From Dillenia suffruticosa (lineage: Eukaryota; Streptophyta; Magnoliopsida; Dilleniales; Dilleniaceae), in contig JAVTVX010000001.1 of assembly GCA_033439265.1 (NCBI GenBank), positions 1,629,501 to 1,693,500 on the forward strand: a stretch of DNA of 64,000 nucleotides, read 5' to 3'. The notes beneath the pieces were generated by a model. That model saw only the letters and a program-made list of their open reading frames with translations. It made no database searches and was not told where the DNA came from. The position numbers and the translations under genes were made by a program. This document shows, piece by piece, positions 11,901 through 24,080 of the stretch (the stretch's first letter is position 1; each line of letters opens with the position of its first letter).

Positions 11901-12955
11901 ATCCGTAATCTCTTACGACTTCGTAATGATAGACGAAGACCATTGTGTTTATGTGAAAAAGTCCAATGATAAATTTGTAATTCTAAGTCTGTATGTCGAT
12001 GACATATTGTTGGCCGGAAATGATATGGAGTATGTCCTGAATATCAAAAGTTGGTTATCATCAAATTTTGAAATGAAGGACATGGGTGAAGCAGAGTACA
12101 TACTGGGTGTTAAGATCCACAGAGATCGTTCTAAGAGATTGTTAGCTTTATCTCAAGAATCTTATATTAAAAAGATTTAGGATGGATAGCTGTAAACCTA
12201 TTGATACTCCTGTGGCTAAAGGCGAAAGTTTAAGTTTAGCAATGTGCCCAAAGACCGCTGAAGAAAAACATGAGATGTCAAAAGTACCGTATTCCAGCGC
12301 TGTTGGGAGTCTGATGTACGCTATGATGTGTACTCGCCCTAACATCTGCTATGCCGTGGGTTTGGTCAGCAGGTATCAATCCAATCCAGGTAAAGGTCAC
12401 TGGACAGCTGTGAAGAGGATTCTAAGATACCTGAAAGGAACTGCGAATTATTCCCTTTGTTATCAAGGAAATGACTTGTTATTGAGCGGATACACAGATG
12501 CTGATTGGGGTGGTGACTTAGATGAACGTAAGTCCACCTCAGGTTATGTTTTCTTGCTAAATAAAGGCGCCATCTCTTGGAGAAGTAAGAAACAAACATG
12601 TGTATCATTGTCGACGATGGAAGCAGAGTTTGTAGCTTGTGCTTCAGCAGTTCAGGAGTGTGTTTGGTTGAAACGTTTTTTACAGCATTTAGGGATCGTA
12701 AGCGACACAGTGGGAGCTGTGACAATTTATTGTGATAGTCAAGCAGCAATCGCTTATACGAGAGATCCCAAATATCATGGGAAAACCAAACACATTGATA
12801 CGAAATTCAACTTTATTCGAGACATTGTTGAAAAAGGAGAGGTGACATTGAAGTATTTATCTACGCATTTAATGGTGGCTGATCCATTTACGAAACCGAT
12901 ATCTAGAGATGTATTTCTGAAACATGTAAAATCTCTAGGATTGCGTAGAGTGTAA
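8939..12955 (+). CDS. gag-pol coding region of the young copia element (fossil, about two interruptions)
   Basis: Gag starts [18 protein letters not shown] at 8939. Its zinc knuckle [14 protein letters not shown] (CX2CX4HX4C) is at about 9732-9775. Then follow, in the order that defines copia: protease with DSGA (about 9889), integrase with the HX-CXXC zinc site (about 10300-10410) and the catalytic core, reverse transcriptase with YVDDILLAG (about 11993-12020), and RNase H with DADWGGD near 12500, ending near 12955. Domain order separates it from gypsy, where integrase follows RNase H. Overall length is normal for the family. The few interruptions fit its young age. Confidence 0.9.
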
Positions 12956-14036
12956 TTGTATGTATAAGCAATGAACGTGATGTAATGCTCATTATTATAT
13001 GACATTTGAATTTTTTTGCATTTGCGAGTTCTTATGTCTTGATTAAAAAAGTATGTCGGACAAGTTTGGAAGATTGGCTCTCTCACACGAGCAATCGCCT
13101 CTAATATCTATGTGATATGTAGAGATGAGGCAATGTTAATTTTGGATAATTAACATAAATTAGCCACCTTAGTACACAACTAAGATGAGATTATCGTTGA
13201 TATTTACTTATTGGATAATCGAAATGAATTTCCCACAATCCATTACACTTGTCTAGAAGCCAGGTGTGGTTCTCTCTTGGAAAAGTTTTTGGAGGATTTA
13301 TAAGAAGAGAGAATCAAGTCAGTATCGTGATATACTTGGACTAAAACCTGTACGATGTATTATAATTCTGAAATAGACATACGCTTCTAAATAAATAGAA
13401 AAGACATCGTAGCACGTGTTCATACCACGTGTGCTTTCAGTGACCCTATGGGAAATGAGTTGATAAATCCCTCTATCTCATTGTGTGAGATCCAGAGATT
13501 TGTAATTAACCTCATTTAATACCCTTAAGACTTTCGCCTGTTTCTTGAAAGTTTATTTTAGTGTTGCTACTTTAGCATGTAACCAATAGATCATGCGTGA
13601 TTCGGTTTTGCGGTACATGACTAGGAAAGCAGCTAAAATGAAGTGGAAAGATAGTAGTGCGAAAGGAAGACTGTCTTAAAGTTTGTACATAATTTTTGTA
13701 TTCACAGACTGGCCAGTTATGCTTTTAACTTGATGTTCTGAAACATAATTGTGAATGCATAGTTGAGATGAGTCAAGTATGCTCTCGTTTATTAATAGAG
13801 GGATAAGAGGTACAGTGACTCTATATATATATATAGTAAAAAGAGGTCTGGGGTATAGCGAGACTTGATGTCCTCATAATATTAGATCTTGAGCTGCTAT
13901 ATATCCTTAAACGGTGTGTAGTTATGAGCTCTTGATGTACTCGCTGGTCACACGATCCATTTGTCTGTATGAAATCGATGGTATATGGAAGTGATTGAGT
14001 AAAATGTAGGTCTAACCCTCATGTGCGAGTGGGAGA

Positions 14037-14423
14037 TGTAAGTTAAGGAAAAAACCGGGTCGGGTCGTCCATGTGGGTTTGACCCAAACCCATTTTCCTT
14101 ATTTTGAATTTGCCAAAGGAGGGAAGGGAGGGAGTGGTTTTTTATGGAAAAAACCAACTTCAACTCCCCACAATAACCATCCCCATTATTCCATCCATGG
14201 AGTTCAAAGAGGGTTGAGAGAAAAATCAAAAAGTAAGGAAGAAGATCTACATATATCATATACCATTCTACGAAAAGGACTCTTGGATTGTGGAAGAGAG
14301 AAAGGAGATTGATCCATTGGTGACATTCTTCGGACCCGTACATCGAAAAGGTTAGTGATCCGACCCTAGATCTTGGGACATTCAACATTTATTTCGCTGT
14401 AAATGCATAAGAGAATGCTTTCA
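14037..14423 (+). repeat. right LTR of the young copia element
   Basis: 387 bases with two visible differences from the left LTR. It is preceded by the purine-rich GAGTGGGAGA and followed by the AGTAT target duplication. Confidence 0.95.
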
Positions 14424-16174
14424 AGTATCATGTGTTTCCTATGCATGATAGTTAATAATCATCATGTGAAGAACTCTAATCCATGCGAAGTAGTCATTAA
14501 AAAGATATGTTATTGATTAGGATTATTTAGGCCAACCATGTGCCGTTGCTGCTATATGTGACATAACCCTACTAGTTATTATACACCCATGATTAAGATT
14601 ATTTTGACTCTGATTAGTAGTTTTATAAGTAACATGGACAATGCTCTATAAGTAGAATATTACCTGTATGTTTCGTCTAATACTCTCTCAATTTCCTTGT
14701 TGAAATACCGATCAATTCCTATCTTTTGGAGATTTTCAACCATTTGAAGACGAGTATATACATCCAAAGGATAAAGGGTTGGAACTGAAGAGAGGATTAA
14801 TGTCTTAGAGATTCTTAAACACTGATATGAATATCACTAAAGTAACATGCATCAGGAAGGATACCTCCGTCTCCATACTTCATTAAAACCATTTGAAGGT
14901 AATTAAGACAATTAGTATCATGAAGATGAATAAGAGCAGCCGCAGTGGTGGATGGTGAGTTGAAAAGTGAACCGTTTTTCCTTTGATAATTCATGATGGT
15001 TTTCCAATCACTTAGGCCTCCGATCGCTTCCGATAAAGATGCTAGGTATTCTTTGCTTCCATTTGAGTTACTTCCATAGCATCTAAATTGGACACCAAGT
15101 AAAAAAATGAACAACTTATAGAAGCTCTAGTGTGACAAGAATACACAATACAAGGATAAATGAGGGAATATAAATCAATTCAGACCTCTCGAGTTCCAGG
15201 TCTCTACACCGGAATATTGTGTCTAAATCACTTGATGTCAAGGGAAGCACCAAATCCATATTCCTAGCATATTCAACCATGCCAGGAAATAAGATGTCAA
15301 AGCCAATTGGGGAACGTTGCTTCTCATCATTGATTGATCCAAAATTTGACTCGATGAAATGGAGACCTGCAGGATGTGAAGTATGGTAAGTTTAAATGTG
15401 GAAGCTTTCCACTTCAATAATTCTCACAAAGGAGTATATTGAAGTGAGTAAAGGCAAGATATATCCATGTACCTTTTTTAACCTGTCCTTCACCTACACC
15501 CCAACTATTCAGTGCTAAAATGGATGCTAAGGTCGATGAAAGAGCATCCTTGGTCAGTGAAGGATCGCAATGTAGAAGACCCCATGAACCATTGTCAAGT
15601 TGATTGTTCAACAGCCAATTGAGGCACCCAGCCCAAGCAGTATCATATGAAGACACAGAAAGTTCAATTTTATCAAACATCTTCTTGATTCTTTCTTTAG
15701 CAATATCTTAACGCTCTGCACGAAAATGGATGAATTTCAGTAATTTTGCCAGGAAGTTCATGTACGGAGAAAACCAATGTGAGAGAGAGGGAGAGAGGGA
15801 GAGAGGGAGTAGAACTAGAAGAGTGTACCAGCATAGAAGTCATTGACTGTGTAGTCACTCGGACAGGATTGTCTGATGTGGCTGTTTAGGAGGAAAAAGT
15901 ATACATTTTATCATAAGAAATTTAATCAAATGTTCTAAATTACTACAAATAATATCCAAATTCAATAGAGTAAACTTCTTACCAAATTTTGAGTATCGGT
16001 TAAAATATCTATTGAACTAATTAACAAAGAATTTTTTAAAACATATTAAAATAAATTACCCATTTAAAATTTGGTTCATTTAACTTTTGATTCATCCGAC
16101 AAAATCCGTGGTTAGAATTTGGTCGAATATTAACATAAGGCAGTTTTACTACTACACACAAATCGGAAAATCTA

Positions 16175-16214
16175 GAGAGAGAGAGAGAGAAAGAGAAAGA
16201 GAGAGGGAGAGAGA
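16175..16214. repeat. GA-rich tract abutting exon 1 donor of KSL copy 1
   Basis: An imperfect GA run on the plus strand, so intron 1 begins GTCTCTCTC. The same arrangement is found at exon 1 in copies 2 and 3. Confidence 0.8.
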
Positions 16215-16273
16215 CCCGAAATGCTTGGAGAGTGACCATGTCTCTTGGAGAAGGCCAAGGCTTTAGACTCCAT

Positions 16274-16733
16274 GACCCCTATAGCAGTCAATGAAAGAAA
16301 AACCACGTGTCATGTCGGATTGGTTATCCTTGATTTGTTCACTAGGCCAAGGTGCTAATAGCCAAATACTTATTTAATTATATTGAAAATCAGTTAATAG
16401 AAATATCAAATTTTATTTCAATTATAATATTAATTTTTAAAACGAATCCATTTTTTATGTATAGAATTTTGAATATATAAAATTTTGAATTAATAAATAT
16501 CCAAGTATATAAAAAGATATGTATAAGAAAAAATAGAGTGATTTTAAAAAAATGCATATAGAGAGAGAGAGGGGACATTAACGCCAAAAAATAGTTAAAT
16601 ATTATTTTAATAATTATTTTATTATTTTATCTTATAAAAAATAATGGTATTGAAATACACTATTATTTGTAGAAAAATATGAAACAACTGGTGTATATAT
16701 TCATTAACAATTTAATTGCAATTAGTGAGAATG

Positions 16734-16794
<61 letters not shown>

Positions 16795-17862
16795 AATTAC
16801 TTGAATCGAATGAACAGATAGGGCGTTGCAGTTGGGAGTGGAGGCTGAGTCTACCTTCGACGCCCTTTATAGTCATAGTTTACACCAAACCCCCCCCCCC
16901 TCCCCCCTCTCCCCCCCGAGTGGGGGCGGGGGCACTCGATCGTCGATGCAATGACGCAAAAATTCTACAGCCTGTGTAAATAATAATTCTATTTTCAGTG
17001 TTCAAGCATTTAATTTAAAATAAATTAATTTAAAAATTCTTCTTTTATAATAATTGTGGCCAAATTTCATTGATAATTAATTTTTAAAATAACGTTGTAT
17101 ATATACTTGTGGCCAAATTTTGTATTACAATATATTTTATTATATTTTAATTTTTATTTAATTTAAATTCATTTTAATCAATTATTTTTTTAATCGAACG
17201 GTATCGGATAACTTTTTTATTAGTCTCGACTAATCTAGCTCCAGTGCCTATGGGATCTTATTTAGAAGCAGTTCCTTAGTATAATTTTTTTATTTTTAAA
17301 TTTTAAATTTTAAATTTGATTAAAAAATTTAATATTTTATTATCAATCGTTCGTGGATATCATTTCTACGCTGTCTGTTGATATTTCTCACTCAACAAGT
17401 GTCCAATCCATGGCCGCCAGACTAAGAATTCCGAACCATGACATCTCATCTGCCACTGCTTGCCCGGTTGAAACAGTTGGCTTACTGGTGATTACATGCA
17501 TGTATATAAAATTTGGCCACAAATTTAAAATTAATTTCATTTAATTTTTTATTCGTTTACTCTGGTATTAATCTTTATACCGAAAATAATTTGTTCCTAC
17601 CCTCTACGAGTCTCTCTCTCTCTCTCTCTCTAAAGAGAAAGAGATGACATATCCGAGGTGGACAAACCCCAGGTCTAGAGTATTCTGGATCGTGCACTTA
17701 AATATCATGTTTTCTTTTTTCTATACCAAAACAAGTCAAAATTAAGAATTTAGGGAAAAAAATTGAAAATGAGATAGAGAGAGAGAGAGAGAGCTGGCGT
17801 TGCTTGTTTTTGAGCTAGGCAACTTGAATTTGTCTGCTTGGGAAGCCATGAAGAATTGCATC
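16274..17862. other. 5' flank of KSL unit 1
   Basis: No gene. It is homologous to 37201-38300 and 49898-50670. It holds a second exon-1-like cassette (about 16792-16880) bounded by a (GA)n microsatellite at 16736-16791, a C-rich run at 16888-16920, and AT-rich DNA. The upstream promoter of the KSL gene should lie here, but I see no clear TATA box. Confidence 0.5.
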
Positions 17863-18996
17863 CACTACATAAAAAAACATGGATTTTCGTGACGAAAAAA
17901 ATTTATCACTATTTTACGACAAATTTAGCGATAAAAACTTTTTCGTTGCTTATTTGCCACAAAATTTGCGACGAAAATGAAGTCGTCACTAAATTAGCGA
18001 CGGACACATTATTCATAACTAAATTCGTCGCTAATTATTGATGAAAAAATTTTCGTGACTAAATTTATCGCTAATTGGCGACAAAAAATTTTTCGTTGCC
18101 AATTTCGTCGCAAATTAGCGATAAATAATATTTCGTGACTAAATTTTGTCATGAATTTAAAATCCGTCACAAAATTTATTCTTTTTTAAATAAAATTTTA
18201 TTTTTTCTATTTTTCTTTTTATTTTATTAATATGTTATATTTAAGTTAAAAATTAATTTAGTGACATATTTGTTTTCTATCCCTAAATTTAGCGACAAAA
18301 ATCCCAATCTGTCGCTAAATTTTTTATATATAATTAAATAAAATATAATATTAATATAATATTTAAGTTAAAAAATTAATTTAGCAACGACGAAACTTAT
18401 CCAGTGGTAATTTAGCGACGGATTTCCAAATCCGTCACTGTTTCAACGACGGATTCTAAATCTGTCGCTGAATTTAATCTTTTTTTAATAAGAATTTTAT
18501 TTTATTTTTATTTTATTTTATTAATTTATATTAACAAATCATATTATTATGTTATAATATTTTAATTTACATTTTATTTTATTATATTATATTTCATTGT
18601 TTTAAAAAATAATATTATTTAATTCTGAAAAAAAAAACTATATATTTTATTTTATTTAAATTATATATATATTTTAATTAATTTATTATTTTTTTCTTTT
18701 TTTATTTGATTTAATATTTTTTATTATTGTATTGATAACTTTTATTTTATTTATATTATTTTATTCAATAATACAAAATTTTTAATTAAATATTAATCCG
18801 GACATGTTAGGTGTGCGTGAGCGTCGGCGCATGTAGGGGTGGGCGTCGGGTGCAGGCAGGGGCGTGTGCCTGCCTGGGCGCCCACGCTGCGCGGGAGCCC
18901 ATGCCCTGCTCGCACCCGCCTCCTGTGCGCGCCTACGTGCTTGGCCCCCGCATATGCCCGCACGGGCGCCCGCCCTTCATTGTTAATGCTATTAAA

Positions 18997-19060
18997 GGGA
19001 TTTGAATCTTGGACCTCACATTTGAATGGAAAACATGTCATCACTACACCACCACTTAGT
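18997..19060 (-). other. tRNA-like segment, minus strand, inside the CACTA element
   Basis: On the minus strand CTAAGTGGTGGTGTAGTGATG (A-box-like) is followed about 30 bases on by CCAAGATTCAAATCCC (B-box-like). This is the best B-box match of the set on this strand. It cannot form a normal tRNA as far as I can see. Confidence 0.35.
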
Positions 19061-19671
19061 GTTGTGTGATAATATTTTTTTTTTACTTTCTTCCTCCTCT
19101 TTTATTTTCTATTCTCACTTTTTTTTTTCTTCCTCTTACTCTCATCTCTATTTTTGGTTTTTTTTTCTTTCTATTCTCATTATTGAAATTTCTTATATAT
19201 AATAATTATATTGAAATTTCTTATATATTCAAACAAATAAAAATATTTTGTGATTAAATATATAGATTTTTTAAATTATTAATATATTATAATTTATTGA
19301 TAATTATAATTTTATATTATTGAGATGCCGTAATCCATGTTTAAACTATGGAGTAAAAAGGTAAAATAAAAATGAAAAAAAATAATAAAATAATAAAAAT
19401 AAAAGAAAAACAGAAGAAAACAAAATATAATATTAATATATTTTTTAATTATTTATTTATTTTATTTTAAATTAGTATTTTATTATTTTTTATTTTATTA
19501 AAAATTATCATATTTATTATTTTTAATTAATATTATTTTAGGTTGGTGGATTAAATAAAAAAAGTTATTATATTTATTATTTTAAATTGTTATTATATAT
19601 TATTTTATTATTATTAGAAAAATATGAAGGAAAGATAATAAATAAAAAAAAATTATATTACATAATATTAT

Positions 19672-19738
19672 TTGGTTTGGTGGTTTAGGGTTTATGCTTA
19701 TACGTGCGTGTACGTGCAGATATGCAGGAGTTTGAACC
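19672..19738 (+). other. tRNA-like segment, plus strand, inside the CACTA element
   Basis: TTGGTTTGGTGGTTTA (A-box-like) is followed by GGAGTTTGAACC (B-box-like) after about 40 bases. An A-rich tract precedes it and a GC-rich patch follows, as in the elements at 1-1434 and 45941-47285. Confidence 0.35.
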
Positions 19739-20397
19739 ACAGTGGAGGCAGGAGGCAAAGCGGCATTTTCCAACAATTAAGTGAGGAGAGCAGCTGGAGC
19801 AAGGGTGCTGGCTCAGGCGGGCGGGCAGCTTGCAGGTTAGTACTGGCACAGATGGGTAGGGTGGGTGGGGCCATCCAGGCACGTGGCTTCCAGGCTAGTG
19901 CTGGCTCGTGGGCAGGGCTATCCAGGCACGTGCTGGCTCGGGTGGGCAAGGGCCTGTCCAGGCACGTGCGCTTCCTGGGCATTTGACGAATTTGGAATCA
20001 GCGACGGATTTTTTTATTCGTCCCTAAATTAGGGACGGATAATTTTTCGACGGACTTTTTTTTTCCTTAAATTAGCGACGAATTTTAGAGACAACAATTA
20101 TCTGTTGCTAAATTTAGCGACGAATTTTAGATTTTCGTCACTGAATTTAGTAACGGATTTTTTTATGTCGCTAATTTACCAACGAAAAATTATTTGTCGC
20201 TAATTTAGTGACGGATTTCAGATTTTCATCGTTAAATTTAGCGACGGATTTCTAATTTTCGTCGTTAAATTTTTGCGACACGTTATTAGGGACGAAAAAT
20301 TTTTCATCGCTAAATCCGTCGCTTATGTTTTTAGCAACGAATTTTTTTAAAATTTTCGTCATTAAATTTGTGGTTAAAATGCTATTTTTTTGTAGTG

Positions 20398-21195
20398 ATC
20401 ACTTTCTTAGTTACATTAGTTGCTCTATATTTGTTAAACAAATAAATATATATCTAATGTATATTTGAAATAGTTAAATTTATCACATATATAAATCTTC
20501 GTTCAAAAGGTTTTAGGAAGGTTTAAACTAATTTCATTAACAAATCTTTCTTATCTTTCTTAAAGGATTTGAACTTTTCTTGATTTTTCAAATATTTCTA
20601 AATACACTTGAATTCAATCATTTGAGATAAATAAATTAATTGTTTATTAAATAGATATATTTTAAATGGATTTCATTTCTTAATAAGTTAGTAAAAAGAC
20701 CCCGACATTAAACGGATCGATAAAAACTATAAATGTTAATCCCAAAATGATTTGATTTGAAAGATTTTTTTTATTAAAATAAAAGTTTATTTAATATAGA
20801 AACCATTTTTACATATTTTATCAAAGGATAATTTGATGAGAAAACATGCGTCATGAGAGTTTTGTTCCTGAAAAACCTAATTTAACTTAAACAGAATTTA
20901 GTCGGATTCAATATTGTGGTGCCAAGTCTTTTAGAGGCTTTTTCCTTGGTATATTGTGGGTATTAGTTACTTCTTTCATGACATTTTGATATACTCAGTG
21001 CAATCGTTAACAAATGAAATTTATCATTAATAACTATATTTAACATCACTAACTATTTTTGATATTGAATTGTATTAATAATATTGATAAAAGAGTTAGG
21101 GATGTAGACAAAGCCTTGTTAGATACTTCTATTCTCTCTTAATTAAGGTGATTTTGAAAATCAGGGGAGAGGATGGTATTAGTGAAATTGAAAGC
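20398..21195. other. 5' flank of KSL unit 1, continued
   Basis: AT-rich, no gene. The stretch around 20600-20690 matches 38760-38810 plus 41546-41600 in unit 2 and 58960-59040 in unit 3. It represents the empty state of the site used by the solo LTR in unit 2. Confidence 0.5.
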
Positions 21196-24080
21196 TGTAA
21201 CACCCAAAAAAAAAATGGAGACGTAGCGTTTTGGGATAAAACGCTGCGTCCTCAAATTTGGGGATTAGGGTTGGAAACCCTAATCCCTCTCCCTCTCTCC
21301 CTCTCTCTCTCTCTCACTCTCTCTCTCTCTCCCCCGACCCTTCGTTTCTCCTCCCACCGCAGCGCTACTCCTCCTTCGCCACGAGCTCCGCCGCCAACAA
21401 CCCACCACCATCATCGCCACCTTCTTCTTCTTCTTCTTCTTCTTTTTCTTCTTCTTCTTTCCCTCTCGGTTTCTCTCTCACAGTCTCTCCCTCTCACGAT
21501 TTCTTGCGACCTCTTTCCCTTCCGCCACCCACCGCCGCTGCTTCCTCCTACCGCGAGCGCAACCCAGCACCTTTGCATGCGAGCGAGCCATAGACCAGCA
21601 AGCCCGCTAGCCGAAACCCACTGGCCTGCTGACCCGCGAACCCACGAGCCCGCTATAACCCACGAGCCTGCGACAACCCGTGAGCCCGTGACAGCCTACG
21701 AACCTCCACGCAGGTAACTGACTTAGGGTTTTACTTCCGATCTAAATGTTTGAACCTAACTAATAAACCCTATCTTGATAGGTAGCATTTCAGATCTTGG
21801 AGTAATCGAGAAGACATTCGGATAAAGGTCTGTGATCCAAGAAAAACCCTAGGTGAGTGATTTCGGATCCATTCGATTTGATTATCGAATTTAGGGTAAA
21901 TTTAAGATAAGAAGTCTTGTATATACTAGAATGTATACTAGATTTTAAATGAATGTATTTTCGGATATTATATGCGGCTCATTAGGTTAAGTATCAAAAT
22001 TTATATGAAATGGGACTGTTCAGGATGATAGAATCAAATTCAGTTGATTTGAATAGTTTTCCTTGGAGTTTAATATGCATGAAAATAGTTAGAAATTGTG
22101 ATTTTAGTGCAAGGGTTGATGCAATCTTTCTCATTATAAATTGTTTTGCTTATAGGCAATTTAAATACGATCTCCATATTATGAAAATAGACTCATATAC
22201 CTTGAAAATGACACATGCCTTGAAACATTTGGATGAAAATTGAAAAGTGTATGATTTTTCAAAAAATTTTCATCTTATAGGAAAATTATTTATTTTAAAA
22301 CTTATTTCCGATCTTGAGTGGTTTTAGGGTTGAATTTGACTTGGTTTAAAAGTACGTTAATTGTTTATAAATGAATGCAACTGATGACATTAGAGTGTAT
22401 TCATAAATTGAAGAGTTAATGTTTGTACAAACTTGGAAAAAATGGATAAACCCTATAATACTTGAAAATTTGATGTTAACTTGTGATGATCTGATTATGT
22501 TGATTTTTTTGGAGACTCGAGAAGTCAGATTTGATTTGTTTTGAAAATAGGGAGTGACCACCCTCCTTAGAACTATGAGTGAGAATTTGACATTTTCTAT
22601 TGATTGACAAATCATATTTTATCAATTTTCAAACGATATGATTTCTATACGTGTGAAAACTAAATTTTTAGATTTTGATAGACATATTTTGTGACTATTG
22701 GAGTGTCCCAACTGCTAATTTTATAGATTACGTATCCATGAGTTTGATAACTGATATTGTGTCACTTTTTTGACATATTGACATGTTTTAATACTTCTAG
22801 TATATTGGTACGTAGTTTTAAATGTATTTACATGTACTATTTGAGCTATACGCCTGGTCAAAATTATATTACAATGCATGGGGCTATATACTCGGCCGAC
22901 ATGATATGATGCATGGGGCTACGTGTCCGGCCGACTTGGTGATATGGTGATATGCTTCCTATAGCATTCCATAGCTACGAAGGACATTTGATAGAGGCAC
23001 CCCTTGTGCCCGGATACGTTTCGGCCGGAGGTATCCGCTATATCATCATGTGTATGGGTGCCCTAAGTTGACCCTCATCGGGGAGGGCGTGAGTTTACCT
23101 CTGTCTAACACTAGGCGGGACACCATACACGACCGACTATATATATGTATCATTATTATTATTTACAGGCTAGTTGGAGTAGTCTGTGGTCAACATTGGG
23201 CTAGAGAGTTATTATTTGATATTTGCATAGTGAAAACCCCCAATGCGCTCGTCTTTGGTCTAGGTAGGCCATTGTTGGGGTTGTTTGTTTGGTCGACTCT
23301 ACATATGTGATTTGATACATGGATGGATGCATATGTTATTTTCTGATGTGTGCCTTGAGATATGTTTTATTCTGAAACAGTATGTTATTTTCGCACACTC
23401 GATATTTTGTTACATGATTTGACACTTCAAATTCACTTTGATATTGATAGTATGATATTAATCCCCTCACTTGCTTAGTATCCTTCCATAGATACTCACC
23501 CCTCACTTTTTTTCCCACAGTATTAGTCGTGGACTGAGGAAGTATTATTGTGATTGTATTCTTGCGACGAGAAATTGATAGTACCGGGTTTGGATATGGA
23601 TGTTACCATATTTTTTGTTACGATTATTGGAGATTTTAGTTTCATTTAATTATTTTTGGGATGACTGTATAATTTATATATATTTATTTGTGAAACTCTC
23701 ATAATTTATTTGCATTGAACCGATTGTACGTATTTAACTGTCACTTGGGAAAATTATTATATATTATGTAAAATTTTAGATCCGCTCAGTATGGCGGCTG
23801 CTCATGCTCTAGTTAGGCATGACAGTAAAGGTCTGTGGCTAGATCTGTTAGAAATTTTTATAGTCTTACATTGTTCTGGATGTTGGCTGTGGTATTGGTT
23901 GATTTTGGAGAGGTCGGGATGGTCATTTATTTATTTTACAGGATGAATGTTGATATACATGTTAAATTGTACTTGAGAGACCTCCGAAATACGGGAAGAT
24001 TCTGTCCGATTTTCTGTAAAAATATAGTCGGCATCTAGGATAACGGGCGGCTGTTCATGACCCCAATTCGAAACGTGACA
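21196..24080 (+). mobile_element. solo LTR, long type (Ty3-gypsy likely)
   Basis: 2,885 bases starting TGTAACACCC and ending ACGTGACA, flanked by a perfect 5-base duplication AAAGC (21191-21195 and 24081-24085). It is homologous along its length to 38803-41545, which lies in the opposite orientation. No gag or pol is found inside or beside it, as expected after recombination between two LTRs. Such long LTRs with TGTAAYACCC starts are typical of gypsy chromoviruses; that assignment is inference. A CT-rich, proline/serine-coding frame at 21260-21720 is part of the LTR, not a gene. Confidence 0.8.

Larger units (their letters stand above)
6604..14423 (+). mobile_element. Ty1-copia LTR retrotransposon, young and nearly whole, in intron 6 of KSL copy 1
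   Basis: Two 387-base LTRs (TG...CA) bound the element, with a 5-base target duplication AGTAT (6599-6603 and 14424-14428). The empty site GGATTAGTATCATG is preserved in intron 6 of copy 2 near 35415-35428. A tRNA-Met-type primer site TGGTATCAGAGC follows the left LTR, and a purine-rich tract precedes the right one. Order: LTR, long leader with an extra ORF, gag, protease, integrase, reverse transcriptase, RNase H, about 1.1 kb of 3' UTR, LTR. I count 2 differences between the LTRs over 387 bases, which at commonly used plant rates means a few hundred thousand years or less. The coding region has about two interruptions, so it looks almost whole. It runs opposite to the host gene. Confidence 0.95.
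3613..16273 (-). pseudogene. ent-kaurene synthase-like diterpene synthase, copy 1 (all 14 exons, frameshifted)
   Basis: All 14 exons can be placed by comparison with the intact copy at 32992-37200, each with AC/CT on the plus strand marking GT-AG introns. From exon 1 to 14: 16216-16273, 15829-15881, 15473-15715, 15186-15366, 14865-15082, 14664-14784, 6488-6585, 6179-6396, 5792-5904, 5540-5638, 5242-5457, 4601-4742, 4006-4251, 3613-3930. It keeps the class I motif DDFFD (codons at 5292-5306) and the NDIQTYERE second metal site across exons 13/14. The class II position reads DVTT, as expected for a KS type. Lesions: exon 3 begins with a net +2 bases (about 15690-15715), which shifts the frame; exon 3 lacks 45 bases after SSYDTAW; exon 1 lacks 12 bases. 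Introns 6 and 11 carry insertions. Use of a cryptic acceptor in exon 3 cannot be excluded, so a pseudogene is the likeliest call but not proven. Confidence 0.85.
17863..20397. mobile_element. CACTA (En/Spm) element, non-autonomous, complete ends
   Basis: It starts CACTACATAAAAAAACATGG and ends TTTTTTTGTAGTG, with a 3-base target duplication ATC on both sides (17860-17862 and 20398-20400). Both subterminal regions are packed with TTAGCGACGGATTT / AAATCCGTCGCTAA repeats. The centre is AT-rich with two GC-rich patches (18800-18990 and 19690-19985) whose open frames have no recognisable product. No transposase is present, so it would need a helper. Confidence 0.88.

Noticed and set aside
3613-16273. 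KSL copy 1 as an intact functional gene
   Set aside because: Thirteen exons look usable, but exon 3 has a net +2 shift relative to copy 2 and a 45-base loss in the N-terminal domain.
18793-19069. Overlapping GC-rich frames in the CACTA element
   Set aside because: Mutually overlapping on both strands, cysteine/proline-rich with no domain, not shared with other CACTA copies.
21148-21717. 189-codon proline/serine/histidine-rich frame
   Set aside because: It starts outside and runs into the solo LTR at 21196, made of CT-rich repeats. No domain.
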